From positions 1 to 64,000 of the forward strand of contig JAJECN010000057.1 of NCBI GenBank assembly GCA_022821965.1: DNA of 64,000 nucleotides, read 5' to 3'. This DNA comes from Candidatus Poribacteria bacterium. GTDB taxonomy: Bacteria; Poribacteria; WGA-4E; WGA-3G. Positions within the stretch are counted from its first letter, which is position 1; each line of letters starts with the position of its first letter. A program made the translations under genes and the position numbers. The notes under the pieces were generated by a model that searched no databases, was not told the origin of the DNA, and worked only from the letters and a program-made list of their open reading frames with translations. Below, in pieces: positions 49,877 through 58,732 of the stretch.

Positions 49877-51307
49877 CTACTTTTGACTTATACTATCATT
49901 TGAATCGCCGGATTCCTGTTTGTAAGCGTCCAACTTGCGGTGTAGTGTTCGGACCCCAATATCAAGGATTTTCGCTGCCTCTGTTTTATTGCCACCCGCC
50001 TCGACGAGGGTCTTTTGGATCGCTGCCCGTTCAATTTCTGTCATCGTCATACCGACCCGACCTATGACCTTTTCTTCATCAAGCACTGGCAGATATTCAC
50101 CCTGTGAACCACCCTGCTGTCCCACCGGTGCAGCAATGGGCAAAACTCCGTCTTGTGCTCGATTCTCAAGCACCTTGGCTATCGTTGAAAGCACTTCTAA
50201 CGCTTTTTTGAGGACACCCGCCGCATCATCCGCTTCACTAATTTGCATCCAACTGGTATCCTCATCTGGAATAAGGAACGGCATCTCCTCATCAGTTGCA
50301 GCAGCGGGTTCAAGCAGACGGATTGCGGAGAGGATAAGCCCCAGGATCGTTTTGTAAATGGCGATGTTTTCTGTCGCGATTGCACTACCGGGAGTATCGA
50401 CGACTTGTAACGCTTCCCCGGTTACATCAAGAAGTTCAGGGGCATCGTCGGTTGTGTTAACCACCCGTGTAGGTGCGAGTTGTGTGCCAGGGGCTTCCAC
50501 AGGAAGCAAGGAAACCTGTTCAGGTTCCGGATCCATCGGAAAATCTTTAAGTTGCAGTTCCTCGGTGGAGGCTAAGATAGTAGCGGTTTCTATGGCGTTT
50601 CTAAGTTCACGCACGTTGCCGTACCAGTTAGCATTCTGAAGATAATTAAGTGCTTCTGAGGTTATACCGGTAATGGGTTTACCGTGTTCTGCGCTTAATT
50701 CGGAGATGAAGGCAGAAACGAAGGACGGAATATCTTCGCGACGATCGCGCAGCGGTGGAATCTGGATACGAAAAAGATTGAGGCGGTAATAGAGATCTTG
50801 CCTGAACTTTCTTTGTTTAACCGATGCGGCAAGATTAACATTTGTCGCTGCGATAATTCGGACATCAACCTTAATATTTCTTTCACCACCGAGCCGTGTG
50901 AACTCTTGGGTCTCAAGGACACGCAGAAATTTCACCTGTACTTCCGGGGACATTTCGGCGACCTCATCTAAGAAGAGGGTGCCGCCATCCGCCTGTTCAA
51001 ATACGCCACGTCGTTGGGTTGTTGCACCGGTAAAAGATCCTTTTTCATGCCCAAAGAGTTCACTCTGAAGGAGATCCTTGTAGAAGGCACCGCAGTTGAC
51101 GGCTTTGAAAGGTTTACCCTTACGTGGACTACTTTCGTGGATCGCTTGCGCGATGACATCTTTACCAACACCTGTTTCACCTGTGATCAGGACAGTCGCT
51201 TTCGTCGGCGCGACCTGTGCCACTTGACGCAAAACGACCTGCATCGGTGCGGATTCACCGATAATGCGTCGTGAATTATCACTGATAACAGGCGTTGGAA
51301 GATTCAT
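49877..51307 (-). CDS. Sigma-54 activator: AAA+ ATPase with Fis-type DNA-binding end
   Basis: 476 residues. No receiver or sensor domain at the front: the AAA+ domain starts at about residue 14. Walker A G-E-T-G-V-G-K-D (43-50), the sigma-54 contact loop G-S-F-T-G-A (90-95, Ser for the usual Ala), F-L-D-E (Walker B) and the R-finger region L-R-D-R-R-E-D are complete, so it should open sigma-54 promoters. A long Ala/Glu-rich linker (about 260-420) separates it from a Fis-type helix-turn-helix (about 430-470, N-K-T-E-A-A-K-I-L-D-I). Activators without sensor are controlled in trans, for instance by a partner protein; the co-transcribed gene before it is a candidate. Confidence 0.92.
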   Translation of the reverse strand: MNLPTPVISDNSRRIIGESAPMQVVLRQVAQVAPTKATVLITGETGVGKDVIAQAIHESSPRKGKPFKAVNCGAFYKDLLQSELFGHEKGSFTGATTQRRGVFEQADGGTLFLDEVAEMSPEVQVKFLRVLETQEFTRLGGERNIKVDVRIIAATNVNLAASVKQRKFRQDLYYRLNLFRIQIPPLRDRREDIPSFVSAFISELSAEHGKPITGITSEALNYLQNANWYGNVRELRNAIETATILASTEELQLKDFPMDPEPEQVSLLPVEAPGTQLAPTRVVNTTDDAPELLDVTGEALQVVDTPGSAIATENIAIYKTILGLILSAIRLLEPAAATDEEMPFLIPDEDTSWMQISEADDAAGVLKKALEVLSTIAKVLENRAQDGVLPIAAPVGQQGGSQGEYLPVLDEEKVIGRVGMTMTEIERAAIQKTLVEAGGNKTEAAKILDIGVRTLHRKLDAYKQESGDSNDSISQK

Positions 51308-51345
51308 CTTTTCTCATCCATTATCCTCACGGAACGAAGCACCTA

Positions 51346-52089
51346 CTACTGACCGTGGGCAATTTCAAGGAGTTGTTGAGGATCCTGCTTGACTTGTTCA
51401 AATACGTGGAAGCCATCACGACAAGCGGCTTCACACAGTCGTCTCAGGACAACTCCTTTTAAAGCCCAATTTGTGGTGCGAAGGCTTTTCTGCAAAGCAC
51501 TTCCAGTCTCAACAACGTGGAGATTCGGTAAGTTTTCATTAACGACATGCTTGTGACTCTTCGCAAGTAGGAAAATCAGGGTTACCGCTCGTTCCACTTC
51601 AAAAACGCGTTGCAGTGATAGAATGTCGTCCTGTCTCAACAGCGAGAAAACGAGGTCGTAACCTTCGATTAAGGCGACCATCCGTTCAGGAATGCCACTC
51701 TCGCCGAATTCTAAAACTTCCAGCTCGTGGAGTGGGGCAGTATCAAAAGGAACAATAATATCGTTCTCGTTAACAAGGTTGTCTTTTCCGTCAACACGAC
51801 AAAAATACCACGGAAAATACAGATCAAGCGTTGTCTCACCGTATTGATCGTGTTCCCGAATTTGCTTCAACCCCTCTCGCAATTGTGTGTTCAAGGGTCC
51901 CGTAAACATCTCTCCGGCAGGTGCGGTATAATCCCTGCTCTCATGATACCAACCCTCTGTATTGTAGCCACTCAATTCCTTTATCCGCGCCTTAAGTTTC
52001 TTAGGTGAATTGCAATCTTCACCCCGAAGGAGATTTTCGGGTTTATATTTTTGACCCGTTGTGTAAGGGCTTAAGACTAATATCTTCAT
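51346..52089 (-). CDS. Unknown 247-residue protein co-transcribed with the activator
   Basis: Soluble protein starting M-K-I-L-V-L-S-P-Y-T-T-G; the early strand plus R-E-H-D-Q-Y-G and N-E-N-D-I-I-V-P-F-D are reminiscent of DUF6884/YaaA-type proteins but the match is weak. A central Leu-rich helical stretch (F-S-L-L-R-Q-D-D-I-L-S) and the C-terminal L-L-E-I-A-H-G-Q follow. It ends 38 bases before the sigma-54 activator start, same strand, so a role in controlling that activator is possible; nothing in the sequence proves it. Confidence 0.6.
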   Translation of the reverse strand: MKILVLSPYTTGQKYKPENLLRGEDCNSPKKLKARIKELSGYNTEGWYHESRDYTAPAGEMFTGPLNTQLREGLKQIREHDQYGETTLDLYFPWYFCRVDGKDNLVNENDIIVPFDTAPLHELEVLEFGESGIPERMVALIEGYDLVFSLLRQDDILSLQRVFEVERAVTLIFLLAKSHKHVVNENLPNLHVVETGSALQKSLRTTNWALKGVVLRRLCEAACRDGFHVFEQVKQDPQQLLEIAHGQ

Positions 52090-52145
52090 TCAAACCCCTA
52101 ATTGACCACAGATGAATTACAGAACGAAAACATAGGATTACCTAA

Positions 52146-52167
52146 GGCGAGGTTGGGAAACCTCGCC
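52146..52167. repeat. Hairpin GGCGAGGTT/AACCTCGCC (copy 2)
   Basis: A 9-bp stem with loop GGGA, followed by AGC as at 23180. Lies between secF and the unknown 247-residue gene. Confidence 0.65.
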
Positions 52168-52191
52168 AGCGATAGTTGAACAGTACTGGCG

Positions 52192-53358
52192 TTAAGCCTC
52201 TGCTGGTGGTTGTCTACGACTCCAGAGATACAGAATCGGACTCGCGATGAACACCGAAGAGTATGTGCCTACCAACACACCTGCGATAAGTGCTAAAGCA
52301 AATGTGTTAATTTCCTCCCCGGCACCGGTGACGACGAAGATAACCACAACAACAAAGAGCGTTGTTAAGGAGGTGATAACCGTCCGGCTGAGGGATTGAT
52401 TGATGCTTCTGTTCAAAACCGTAACGTAGTCCGTACCGCGTAAGGTTTGCGAGTTTTCCCGAATCCGGTCAAATACGACGATTGTATCATTGAGCGAATA
52501 CCCAATAATTGTGAGGAACGCCGCCACTGTAGGCAGGTTAATCTCTTTTGATAACACCGCAAAGAGGCCTAACGTGATGAGTACATCGTGAACGAGAGCG
52601 GCGATCGCACCGATGGCAAAACGGAATTCAAACCGCCAAGAGATATACAGCAATAAGATAGCGATTGCCCCGATCACTGACCAAAGCGCTGCCCATTTGA
52701 GATCCTGTCCAACGCTCGGTCCGACTTCAGAGACATTGACCCCGCCAGCGAGTGCTTGCCAGCCGCTTCCACCTTCAAGGAGAACATCTGTGAGAATTCT
52801 ACCGACACTCGCTTGGACTTGGACAGTGGCGTTTCCGCTCAAGTCAATTCCGAAAGGTTTTGCGAACGTCAACTGAATCGTGCCATCTTCGGCGGCATCA
52901 TCACGCGCGACAATCTCATTGCGTTGCTGCATACTACCATCAATGAGTTGAACGGTTTCACCGACCTCCAACAGGTGCGCTTTCTGGGCAGTGCTGCTTA
53001 CTTGAAGATTGGTAGCGGTTGCATTCCCCGGATCCGCCATAATAGGGATATTAATCAACTGCTGCTGAAATTCAGGTCGATGCCCCATAGAGATGAACGC
53101 CTCGTTTTTGCTGGCATCTACCTGGATCTTGGTGCGTTCATAGCCGACTTCGGTGAGTTTGGTTTGTAATTCGGCTTCAGTGACTGCTCTGTTGAACTTC
53201 GCTTGGATCTTAACGCCACCACGGAAGTCGATCCCGAAATTCGGACCTTGATGAATTCCAAGGAAAACCAAACCGATAACGATGATTATCGCCGAAATGA
53301 CGAATCCAGTGCGATGTTTACTGATAAAATCAAAGTTTGTATCTCTAAGTAATTCCAA
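52192..53358 (-). CDS. secF: Protein-export membrane protein SecF
   Basis: 388 residues, six membrane helices. N-terminal helix I-I-I-V-I-G-L-V-F-L-G, then the SecF signature F-G-I-D-F-R-G-G, a periplasmic part enlarged by about 90 residues compared with short SecF proteins, and the conserved V-G-P-S-V-G-Q-D-L, Y-S-L-N-D-T-I-V-V-F-D-R-I-R-E and S-L-S-R-T segments. With SecD it uses the proton gradient to pull exported proteins through SecYEG. The only in-frame start is a TTG (53358) with no ribosome site; a dispersed repeat ends 7 bases before it and probably replaced the original leader. Confidence 0.95.
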   Translation of the reverse strand: MELLRDTNFDFISKHRTGFVISAIIIVIGLVFLGIHQGPNFGIDFRGGVKIQAKFNRAVTEAELQTKLTEVGYERTKIQVDASKNEAFISMGHRPEFQQQLINIPIMADPGNATATNLQVSSTAQKAHLLEVGETVQLIDGSMQQRNEIVARDDAAEDGTIQLTFAKPFGIDLSGNATVQVQASVGRILTDVLLEGGSGWQALAGGVNVSEVGPSVGQDLKWAALWSVIGAIAILLLYISWRFEFRFAIGAIAALVHDVLITLGLFAVLSKEINLPTVAAFLTIIGYSLNDTIVVFDRIRENSQTLRGTDYVTVLNRSINQSLSRTVITSLTTLFVVVVIFVVTGAGEEINTFALALIAGVLVGTYSSVFIASPILYLWSRRQPPAEA

Positions 53359-53365
53359 ATTTTTT

Positions 53366-53485
53366 AATAGTTGTCAGCAGTCAGTCGGATTTTTACTTCG
53401 TAAAAAATCCTTTCAGTTTTCAGTAAAGAGGCATTAGGATTATTGTAATCCGCTTCGCTTGTAACCAACAACTGCAAACTGACTA
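53366..53485. repeat. Heptad-type palindromic repeat before secF
   Basis: Left end AATAGTTGTCAGCAGTCAGTC (53366-53386), right end ACCAACAACTGCAAACTGAC (53464-53483). It borders the secF start codon at 7 bases distance. Interior is A/T-rich with a TTTTTAC/GTAAAAA stem. Confidence 0.8.
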
Positions 53486-53514
53486 CTACTCTTTCGACAA
53501 CCACTCCTTTACTA

Positions 53515-53650
53515 AATAGTCGTCAATTATCGGTCATCGGTTAAGAGGTTGGTTTGTAACAATTTGCCGACCCTTGGCGGACCTCAGGGTGAGGTGATTT
53601 GTTACACGGACGCTTCTTAACTGACGACTGATAACTGACAACCGATAACT
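53515..53650. repeat. Heptad-type palindromic repeat between secD and secF
   Basis: Left AATAGTCGTCAATTATCGGTCA (53515-53536), right (53616-53650) TTAACTGACGACTGATAACTGAC and more. The interior holds a second stem GTTTGTAACAA / TTTGTTACA. Its right end directly borders the secD stop codon; with the previous copy it fills nearly the entire gap. Confidence 0.85.
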
Positions 53651-53651
53651 C

Positions 53652-55601
53652 TTAAATGCTAAGTTTTTCCACGTCCCTATTTCCGATTGTCAAACCGTAT
53701 ATCTCGCGCGTGACGACGATCGCTGTGAACATACTCGCGAGGATACCAATACCGAGCGTTACTGCAAACCCTTTAATCGGACCTGTCCCGAAATGATAGA
53801 GGACAAGTGCCGTAAAGAATGTCGTAAGATTGGCATCTAAAATCGTTATAAACGCCCGTTGATAGCCGCTCTCGATAGCCGACCAGACAGTTTTACCGGT
53901 TCGCAACTCCTCGCGAATACGCTCAAAAATTAGCACATTCGCGTCAACAGCCATCCCAATCGTCAGCACAAGCCCGGCGATACCCGGAAGCGTCAACGCT
54001 GCACCGAATCCCGCCAACGCACCGAGAATGATGAACATATTAAAAACGAGCGCGATAATGGCAACTATTCCAGATAAACGGTAGTAAATCAACATGAAAA
54101 CCAGAACGCCGCCCAAACCGATGAGCGCAGCGAGAACACCATCCTCAATGGATTCTTGACCGAGGGTAGGACCGACAGTGCGCTCCTCAGCGATCTGGAC
54201 ACCTACCGGAAAAGCACCGGCTTTCAGAATATTGGAAAGGTAACTCGCTTCCTCATACGTGAAGTTTCCCTGAATAATAGCGTTTCCGATAATTTGGTCT
54301 TGGATGACTGGAGCAGACTGGACTTTTTCATCAAGGAGAATCGCTAAGTGTTCACCGACATGATCCCCCGTAACCTGGGCAAACTTGCGTCTGCCAATGC
54401 TGTCAAAGCTCATCGAAACGACGATATCAAAACTGGTTCTCCCTGCAGAGGGTCCAGCATCGGTAATACGGTCACCGCTCAACAGAACAGGACTTTGTAA
54501 CACATACCAGTTGCCGGTCTCATAGTGATAGCGGATTTCATTCCCTTCTGGGATATTATCCGGTATAGGTATATCGGCAGTCCCGCTCCAGAAATTTCCA
54601 CCGGTAGGAGACTTCTCAACAAGTTTAAACTCAAGTCTACCCATCGTTTTAACGATTTGTAGCGGCTTTGAGGAATCCTTGGCACCCGGTAGTTCAACAA
54701 TAATTCTCGGACGATTTGCCTCTCGTCGGATAGAGGGTTCAGAAACGCCGAACGCGTCAACGCGGTTTCGTAAGACAATCAGCACCTGTTGAATCGCCTG
54801 CTCGCTATACTTCTGAATGCCTCGATCACTGAGTATCAATTGGTATGTGGACTGCATCTCCGATTCGGCACTAACTTGTGCATCTTCAAAAAATTCGATC
54901 TCGTTGAGGAGACGTTGGGCTTTCTCCAGATACTTCGCTTTTTCGCCCGAATCTGACCGGAGTCTGGAAGGGATGCCGACAAATACGTCCAATGTATCTT
55001 GTCCATCTATCTGTTTTACTTCTCGACACAAAACGTCCTCAGTGCGAAGCCGTTCGGGAATCGAGATTACATGTTCGCGGAGCAGCTCCGTTTTGGATGT
55101 TTCTAAGTCTACCTCAAGAACGAGATGAACACCACCTTTGAGGTCCAACCCTAATTTCAATCGGTTATCGGGTATAAGCCGCCGGAGGACCGTTGGGAGG
55201 CTGCCATATAGGTGCAAATTGTCAAGTGTTGCGCGTGGGTTCTGACGCGCTTTCTCTGAGATGAGTCGGACATAAAATTCGCGTGCTTCAGTGGTATCAA
55301 ATTCGTAATCACGCGTCTCTTGAAGTTCAAGTTTCGTTAAATGGACTCGGAAGACATCTTGAAGTTCAAAAGTTGCATCCTGGAAGTTGATTCCTTCGGG
55401 GTATTCGACATCTGCCAGGTTCACCTTCAAAGCGTTGTCTTCGGTTACTTCAAAAGGCGGGAGTTTTTCCTGCATCCAAAGCGGTAAGTTTCCATACAAT
55501 GGATTGTAAAAGCGATCCGGGGTAGGGATGAGGTATAGCACAGAAAACAGCAAAACCCCGACGATTAAAACAATTTTCCAGATACTAAATCTGTACATCA
55601 A
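53652..55601 (-). CDS. secD: Protein-export membrane protein SecD
   Basis: 649 residues. N-terminal helix (about 8-25), a long periplasmic part with the D-L-K-G-G-V-H-L-V-L-E motif (about 175) and P1 domain, and five further helices from about 490 with G-L-V-L-T-I-G-M-A-V-D-A-N-V-L-I-F-E-R-I-R-E and the G-T-G-P-I-K-G-F-A-V-T-L-G-I-G segment. Works with SecF as an accessory motor of SecYEG. The periplasmic part is longer than in E. coli by about 40 residues. Starts at ATG 55601. Confidence 0.96.
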   Translation of the reverse strand: MMYRFSIWKIVLIVGVLLFSVLYLIPTPDRFYNPLYGNLPLWMQEKLPPFEVTEDNALKVNLADVEYPEGINFQDATFELQDVFRVHLTKLELQETRDYEFDTTEAREFYVRLISEKARQNPRATLDNLHLYGSLPTVLRRLIPDNRLKLGLDLKGGVHLVLEVDLETSKTELLREHVISIPERLRTEDVLCREVKQIDGQDTLDVFVGIPSRLRSDSGEKAKYLEKAQRLLNEIEFFEDAQVSAESEMQSTYQLILSDRGIQKYSEQAIQQVLIVLRNRVDAFGVSEPSIRREANRPRIIVELPGAKDSSKPLQIVKTMGRLEFKLVEKSPTGGNFWSGTADIPIPDNIPEGNEIRYHYETGNWYVLQSPVLLSGDRITDAGPSAGRTSFDIVVSMSFDSIGRRKFAQVTGDHVGEHLAILLDEKVQSAPVIQDQIIGNAIIQGNFTYEEASYLSNILKAGAFPVGVQIAEERTVGPTLGQESIEDGVLAALIGLGGVLVFMLIYYRLSGIVAIIALVFNMFIILGALAGFGAALTLPGIAGLVLTIGMAVDANVLIFERIREELRTGKTVWSAIESGYQRAFITILDANLTTFFTALVLYHFGTGPIKGFAVTLGIGILASMFTAIVVTREIYGLTIGNRDVEKLSI

Positions 55602-55927
55602 TCACTGTTCCTTTAAATCTACATATTTAGGGACAAATCTATAGACTTGAAATTCCTGTTTTATCTACCCTCGCCTCCGATTTGAGGTCTTACAGGGTAT
55701 CTATCAGGCGTTTAAGTTCTCCGCCGAACCGACGGGGATGTCCGTTAATGTTTGTTAAATTGACAGTAACATTACATCACGGTTTTCGACGAAACCGCTA
55801 CTTACGTAGTGGTACTGCCTATATATCAACGATAGTGTTTCTTTTTTATGGCTATCGAATATTCGGACTGTAGTTCAGGTGCTCAATATCTGTTTCACAT
55901 GTCCGCATCGAGGGTCAAAATTTCAAA
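55602..55927. other. Gap between secD and tRNA-Arg
   Basis: Nothing coding. A small stem CGGTTT-tcgacg-AAACCG lies near 55780-55799. No promoter stands out on the minus strand before secD. Confidence 0.4.
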
Positions 55928-56000
55928 CGCGCCTGGGAGGAATCGAACCCCCGACACGAGGCTTAGGAAGCCCCTGCTCTATCCCCTGAGCTACAGGCGC
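55928..56000 (-). tRNA. tRNA-Arg, anticodon CCT
   Basis: A 73-base cloverleaf on the minus strand: 7-bp acceptor stem GCGCCTG/CAGGCGC, D-arm with AGCTCAGGGGATAGAGC, anticodon loop TTCCTAA (anticodon CCT, reading AGG), and the T-arm GGGGGTTCGATTCCTCC. The discriminator is G and CCA is not encoded. Only tRNA in the window. Confidence 0.95.
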
Positions 56001-56012
56001 AAGTGTCATAGT

Positions 56013-56528
56013 CTAATATTTAATGAGCGAAAAAATATCGTAGTTTTGAACCTTTTCCCTCCCTTTAAGTTCCAGTAATTCAATTAAGACAGCAATACCA
56101 ACGATTTGTCCTTCCAGTTTTTCAATGAGTTCAACTGATGCAGCAAGCGTTCCTCCAGTTGCTAAGAGATCATCACATAACAGGATCTTGCTGTGCTTCG
56201 GAAACGCGTCCCGATGAATTTCAAGCGTATCACTCCCGTACTCAAGACTATAAGTGGTTTCATGCGTATCGTAAGGCAATTTGCCTTTTTTTCGGATAGG
56301 GACAAAACCGGCACCAAATCGATACGCGAGCGCAGTACCGAAAATGAAACCACGTGCCTCAGTTCCAGCAACAACATCAATCGTCTCAGATTTATAACGG
56401 AGGGCGAACTCATCAAGTACCCTATGAAATGCATTTGCATTTCCTATAAGTGGGGTGATGTCTTTGAAGAGAATGTCCGGTTTCGGAAAATCGGGTACTT
56501 CTCGAATAAATCTCGAAAAATCGTGCAT
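56013..56528 (-). CDS. apt: Adenine phosphoribosyltransferase
   Basis: 171 residues; salvages adenine to AMP with PRPP. The substrate loop (G-T-E-A-R-G-F-I-F-G), the flexible loop and the PRPP-binding motif L-L-C-D-D-L-L-A-T-G-G-T are complete, and F-P-K-P-D-I-L-F-K-D near the start is the family signature. Its start codon overlaps the stop of the zinc dehydrogenase gene (TAATG), so the two are coupled. Confidence 0.96.
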   Translation of the reverse strand: MHDFSRFIREVPDFPKPDILFKDITPLIGNANAFHRVLDEFALRYKSETIDVVAGTEARGFIFGTALAYRFGAGFVPIRKKGKLPYDTHETTYSLEYGSDTLEIHRDAFPKHSKILLCDDLLATGGTLAASVELIEKLEGQIVGIAVLIELLELKGREKVQNYDIFSLIKY

Positions 56529-57586
56529 TACGTGCTTTTCTCCTCCTGATGTGGATGAATCATAATTTTCATTCCTTGTCGGGATTCCATTGCCTCAAAC
56601 GCTTCACCGATCTCAACAAGCGGAAAATGATGTGTAATAAGTGGTTTCACACGCACCAACCCCTTCTCAAGGAGTCGGACTGCCAATTCATGGTGTCGTG
56701 GCACACACCCGTGTGAACCTGTGACGAAACATTCTTTATAGTGGATCACATTGGAGAGAACACTCATCGGACGCATGGTTTTCGGTAATCCACCAAACAA
56801 ATTGACATACCCGCGATGTGCTACCATTTCAACGGCTTGTTCATGTGCTTCAACGGACGCACATGTGGTAACGACGATATCGGGTCCTTCGCCTCCCGTT
56901 TCCTCTTTGCACCTCTCAATCACGTCTTCCTCTTCGGAGGCGATGTAAGCATCCGCTTCATAGAACTTTGCGATTTCCATCCGGAGTTTGCTCCGTTGTA
57001 CACCGATAACTTTCGTTGCCCCCATAATCCGTGCAAGGTCAATCATCATACATCCAATCGGTCCAAGACCGATGATGACGACAGTTTTTCCGAGGGACAT
57101 ATTGACGAGTTCAAGACCATTGATAGCACAGGCGAGAGGTTCGGCGAGGGCGGCTTCATCAAAACTGAGTGTTGCATCAAATGGCGTAACCGGTCCCTCC
57201 TCCAAAACGAGGCGAGGCAGTTTCATATATTGCGCGAAAGCACCCGGAATTTGATAGCCGATGGCGTAATTGATGGCGCAGTTGTTTCCGAGTCCATCTC
57301 GACACCAATGACACTGCCCGCAAGGGACATCGGCACCGATCGAAACTCGGTCACCCTCCTTGACGCGTGTTACATTTTTGCCTGTTTTAACGATGACACC
57401 GGAATTTTCATGCCCAATAATGGTGGGGGGTTTGACTCTTGGATTACCGTGATGGAGAATACGGACATCAGAGCCACATATACTGACGGCTTCAATGCGC
57501 ATTAAAGCGGCATCATCGTCAATTTCGGGTTCAGGCACTTCTCTCACACTCAAATTTTCAAGACTTTCAAGTATAGCCGCTTTCAT
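56528..57586 (-). CDS. Zinc-dependent medium-chain dehydrogenase (sorbitol/threonine type)
   Basis: 352 residues, MDR family. Catalytic zinc ligands Cys in S-I-C-G-S-D and His in G-H-E-N; structural zinc site C-G-Q-C-H-W-C-R...C; Rossmann turn G-L-G-P-I-G-C. This is the shape of L-threonine, sorbitol or erythronate-type dehydrogenases oxidising a secondary alcohol with NAD. The start ATG 57586 has no ribosome site: it lies 5 bases after the end of a heptad-type repeat. It is followed by apt through a TAATG overlap and follows another dehydrogenase in the same direction. Confidence 0.88.
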   Translation of the reverse strand: MKAAILESLENLSVREVPEPEIDDDAALMRIEAVSICGSDVRILHHGNPRVKPPTIIGHENSGVIVKTGKNVTRVKEGDRVSIGADVPCGQCHWCRDGLGNNCAINYAIGYQIPGAFAQYMKLPRLVLEEGPVTPFDATLSFDEAALAEPLACAINGLELVNMSLGKTVVIIGLGPIGCMMIDLARIMGATKVIGVQRSKLRMEIAKFYEADAYIASEEEDVIERCKEETGGEGPDIVVTTCASVEAHEQAVEMVAHRGYVNLFGGLPKTMRPMSVLSNVIHYKECFVTGSHGCVPRHHELAVRLLEKGLVRVKPLITHHFPLVEIGEAFEAMESRQGMKIMIHPHQEEKST

Positions 57587-57591
57587 TTTTT

Positions 57592-57677
57592 ATAGTTATC
57601 AGTCGTCAGTCCAGAGATGTTTGTGGCAGGTAAATAGAATGCAACCGCCACAAAAACTCACTGAAAACCGACGACTA
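57592..57677. repeat. Heptad-type palindromic repeat between the two dehydrogenase genes
   Basis: Left ATAGTTATCAGTCGTCAGTC (57592-57611), right ACTGAAAACCGACGACTATTT (57661-57680). On the minus strand its terminal TAG forms the stop of the upstream dehydrogenase, and its other edge is 5 bases from the start of the next gene. Confidence 0.85.
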
Positions 57678-58730
57678 TTTCTCCGATGGATGAATTAAGA
57701 CTTTTGCGTAAAATTCACTTTTGTCTCGCATCTTATGTAACATGTCAGAACTATCTGCCAGCGGAACTTTATGCGTTATCAGAGGCATAAGTGTTAACAC
57801 ACCAGATGCCATCGCTTGAAGCACAGTCCGCCAATCATCGTCGTTGCCCGCCGCGCTATAATCGGAATTCCACGTTCCAAAGATGGATACCTCCCGCCGC
57901 ATTACTTGTGATATAAGCGCAGCAGGTAGCGTCACATCCGCAGCAGGATTGCCGAGCAAAACGACACTTCCGGCACGTCCAGCACTGCCGAGGGCATTGC
58001 GATAGGTAGCAGGCACCCCGGCCGCCTCAATACAGACATGCGCGCCTTTATCAGCAGTCCGTGCATTTACAACTTCAATCGGTTCTTCAGTCGCGCTATT
58101 AAAAACGTTATCAAAGCCGAGATGTCTCGCCAATTCCAGCTTTTCTGCAACGATATCGAAGAGCAAGACCTCTGCCGCGCCCATTATTCTCGCCCACTGT
58201 GCTGCCATTAATCCGATCGGTCCGACACCGAAGATAGCAACAACCTTCCCAACAAGTGATGTTTGTGCTCGACGGAGGGCGTGTAGAGCAACTGCAGCAG
58301 GCTCAGTCATCGATGCTTCTTCCAATGTCACGCCTTGCGGTAAAGGTATCAAGTTTGCCACCGGTGCGACGACATATTCAGCAAAAGCACCGTCGCTTCG
58401 CGAGCCGAGATAATCATAATCGTGGCATTGAACATATTGTCCCTGTTCACACGCCGGACATGTGCCGCACCAGAGCAACGGGAAAACAGCAACCGGATCA
58501 CCCGATGCAAAACCCTCAACGCCGGGACCGCACGCCTCAACAATACCAGCAAACTCGTGCCCACAAACCGTTGGAAAACTATAAGTGCCCTTGACAAAAA
58601 TCCTCGGAATATCAGAACCGCAGACACCACAAAACCCGATTCGGACGCGGACCTCTCCCTCAGAGAGATGCGGTACTGGAATCTGTTCCAATCGTAAATC
58701 TCCAATGCCGTGAAGGACAAGTGCTTCCAT
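57675..58730 (-). CDS. Zinc-dependent dehydrogenase (galactitol-phosphate dehydrogenase-like)
   Basis: 351 residues of the MDR family. Catalytic zinc site C-G-V-C-G-S-D and G-H-E-F; structural zinc C-G-T-C-P-A-C...C; coenzyme turn G-V-G-P-I-G-L. Overall it resembles galactitol-1-phosphate 5-dehydrogenase or related polyol dehydrogenases. The stop codon is provided by the repeat edge (A-A-A codon then TAG). Start ATG 58730 without ribosome site, 4 bases after another repeat. Lies between rpe and the second dehydrogenase, suggesting a polyol or pentitol pathway leading to the pentose phosphates. Confidence 0.86.
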   Translation of the reverse strand: MEALVLHGIGDLRLEQIPVPHLSEGEVRVRIGFCGVCGSDIPRIFVKGTYSFPTVCGHEFAGIVEACGPGVEGFASGDPVAVFPLLWCGTCPACEQGQYVQCHDYDYLGSRSDGAFAEYVVAPVANLIPLPQGVTLEEASMTEPAAVALHALRRAQTSLVGKVVAIFGVGPIGLMAAQWARIMGAAEVLLFDIVAEKLELARHLGFDNVFNSATEEPIEVVNARTADKGAHVCIEAAGVPATYRNALGSAGRAGSVVLLGNPAADVTLPAALISQVMRREVSIFGTWNSDYSAAGNDDDWRTVLQAMASGVLTLMPLITHKVPLADSSDMLHKMRDKSEFYAKVLIHPSEK

Positions 58731-58732
58731 TT

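Noticed and set aside
56816-57505. 229-residue plus-strand frame inside the zinc dehydrogenase gene
   Set aside because: Opposite to all zinc-site and Rossmann motifs of the real gene.
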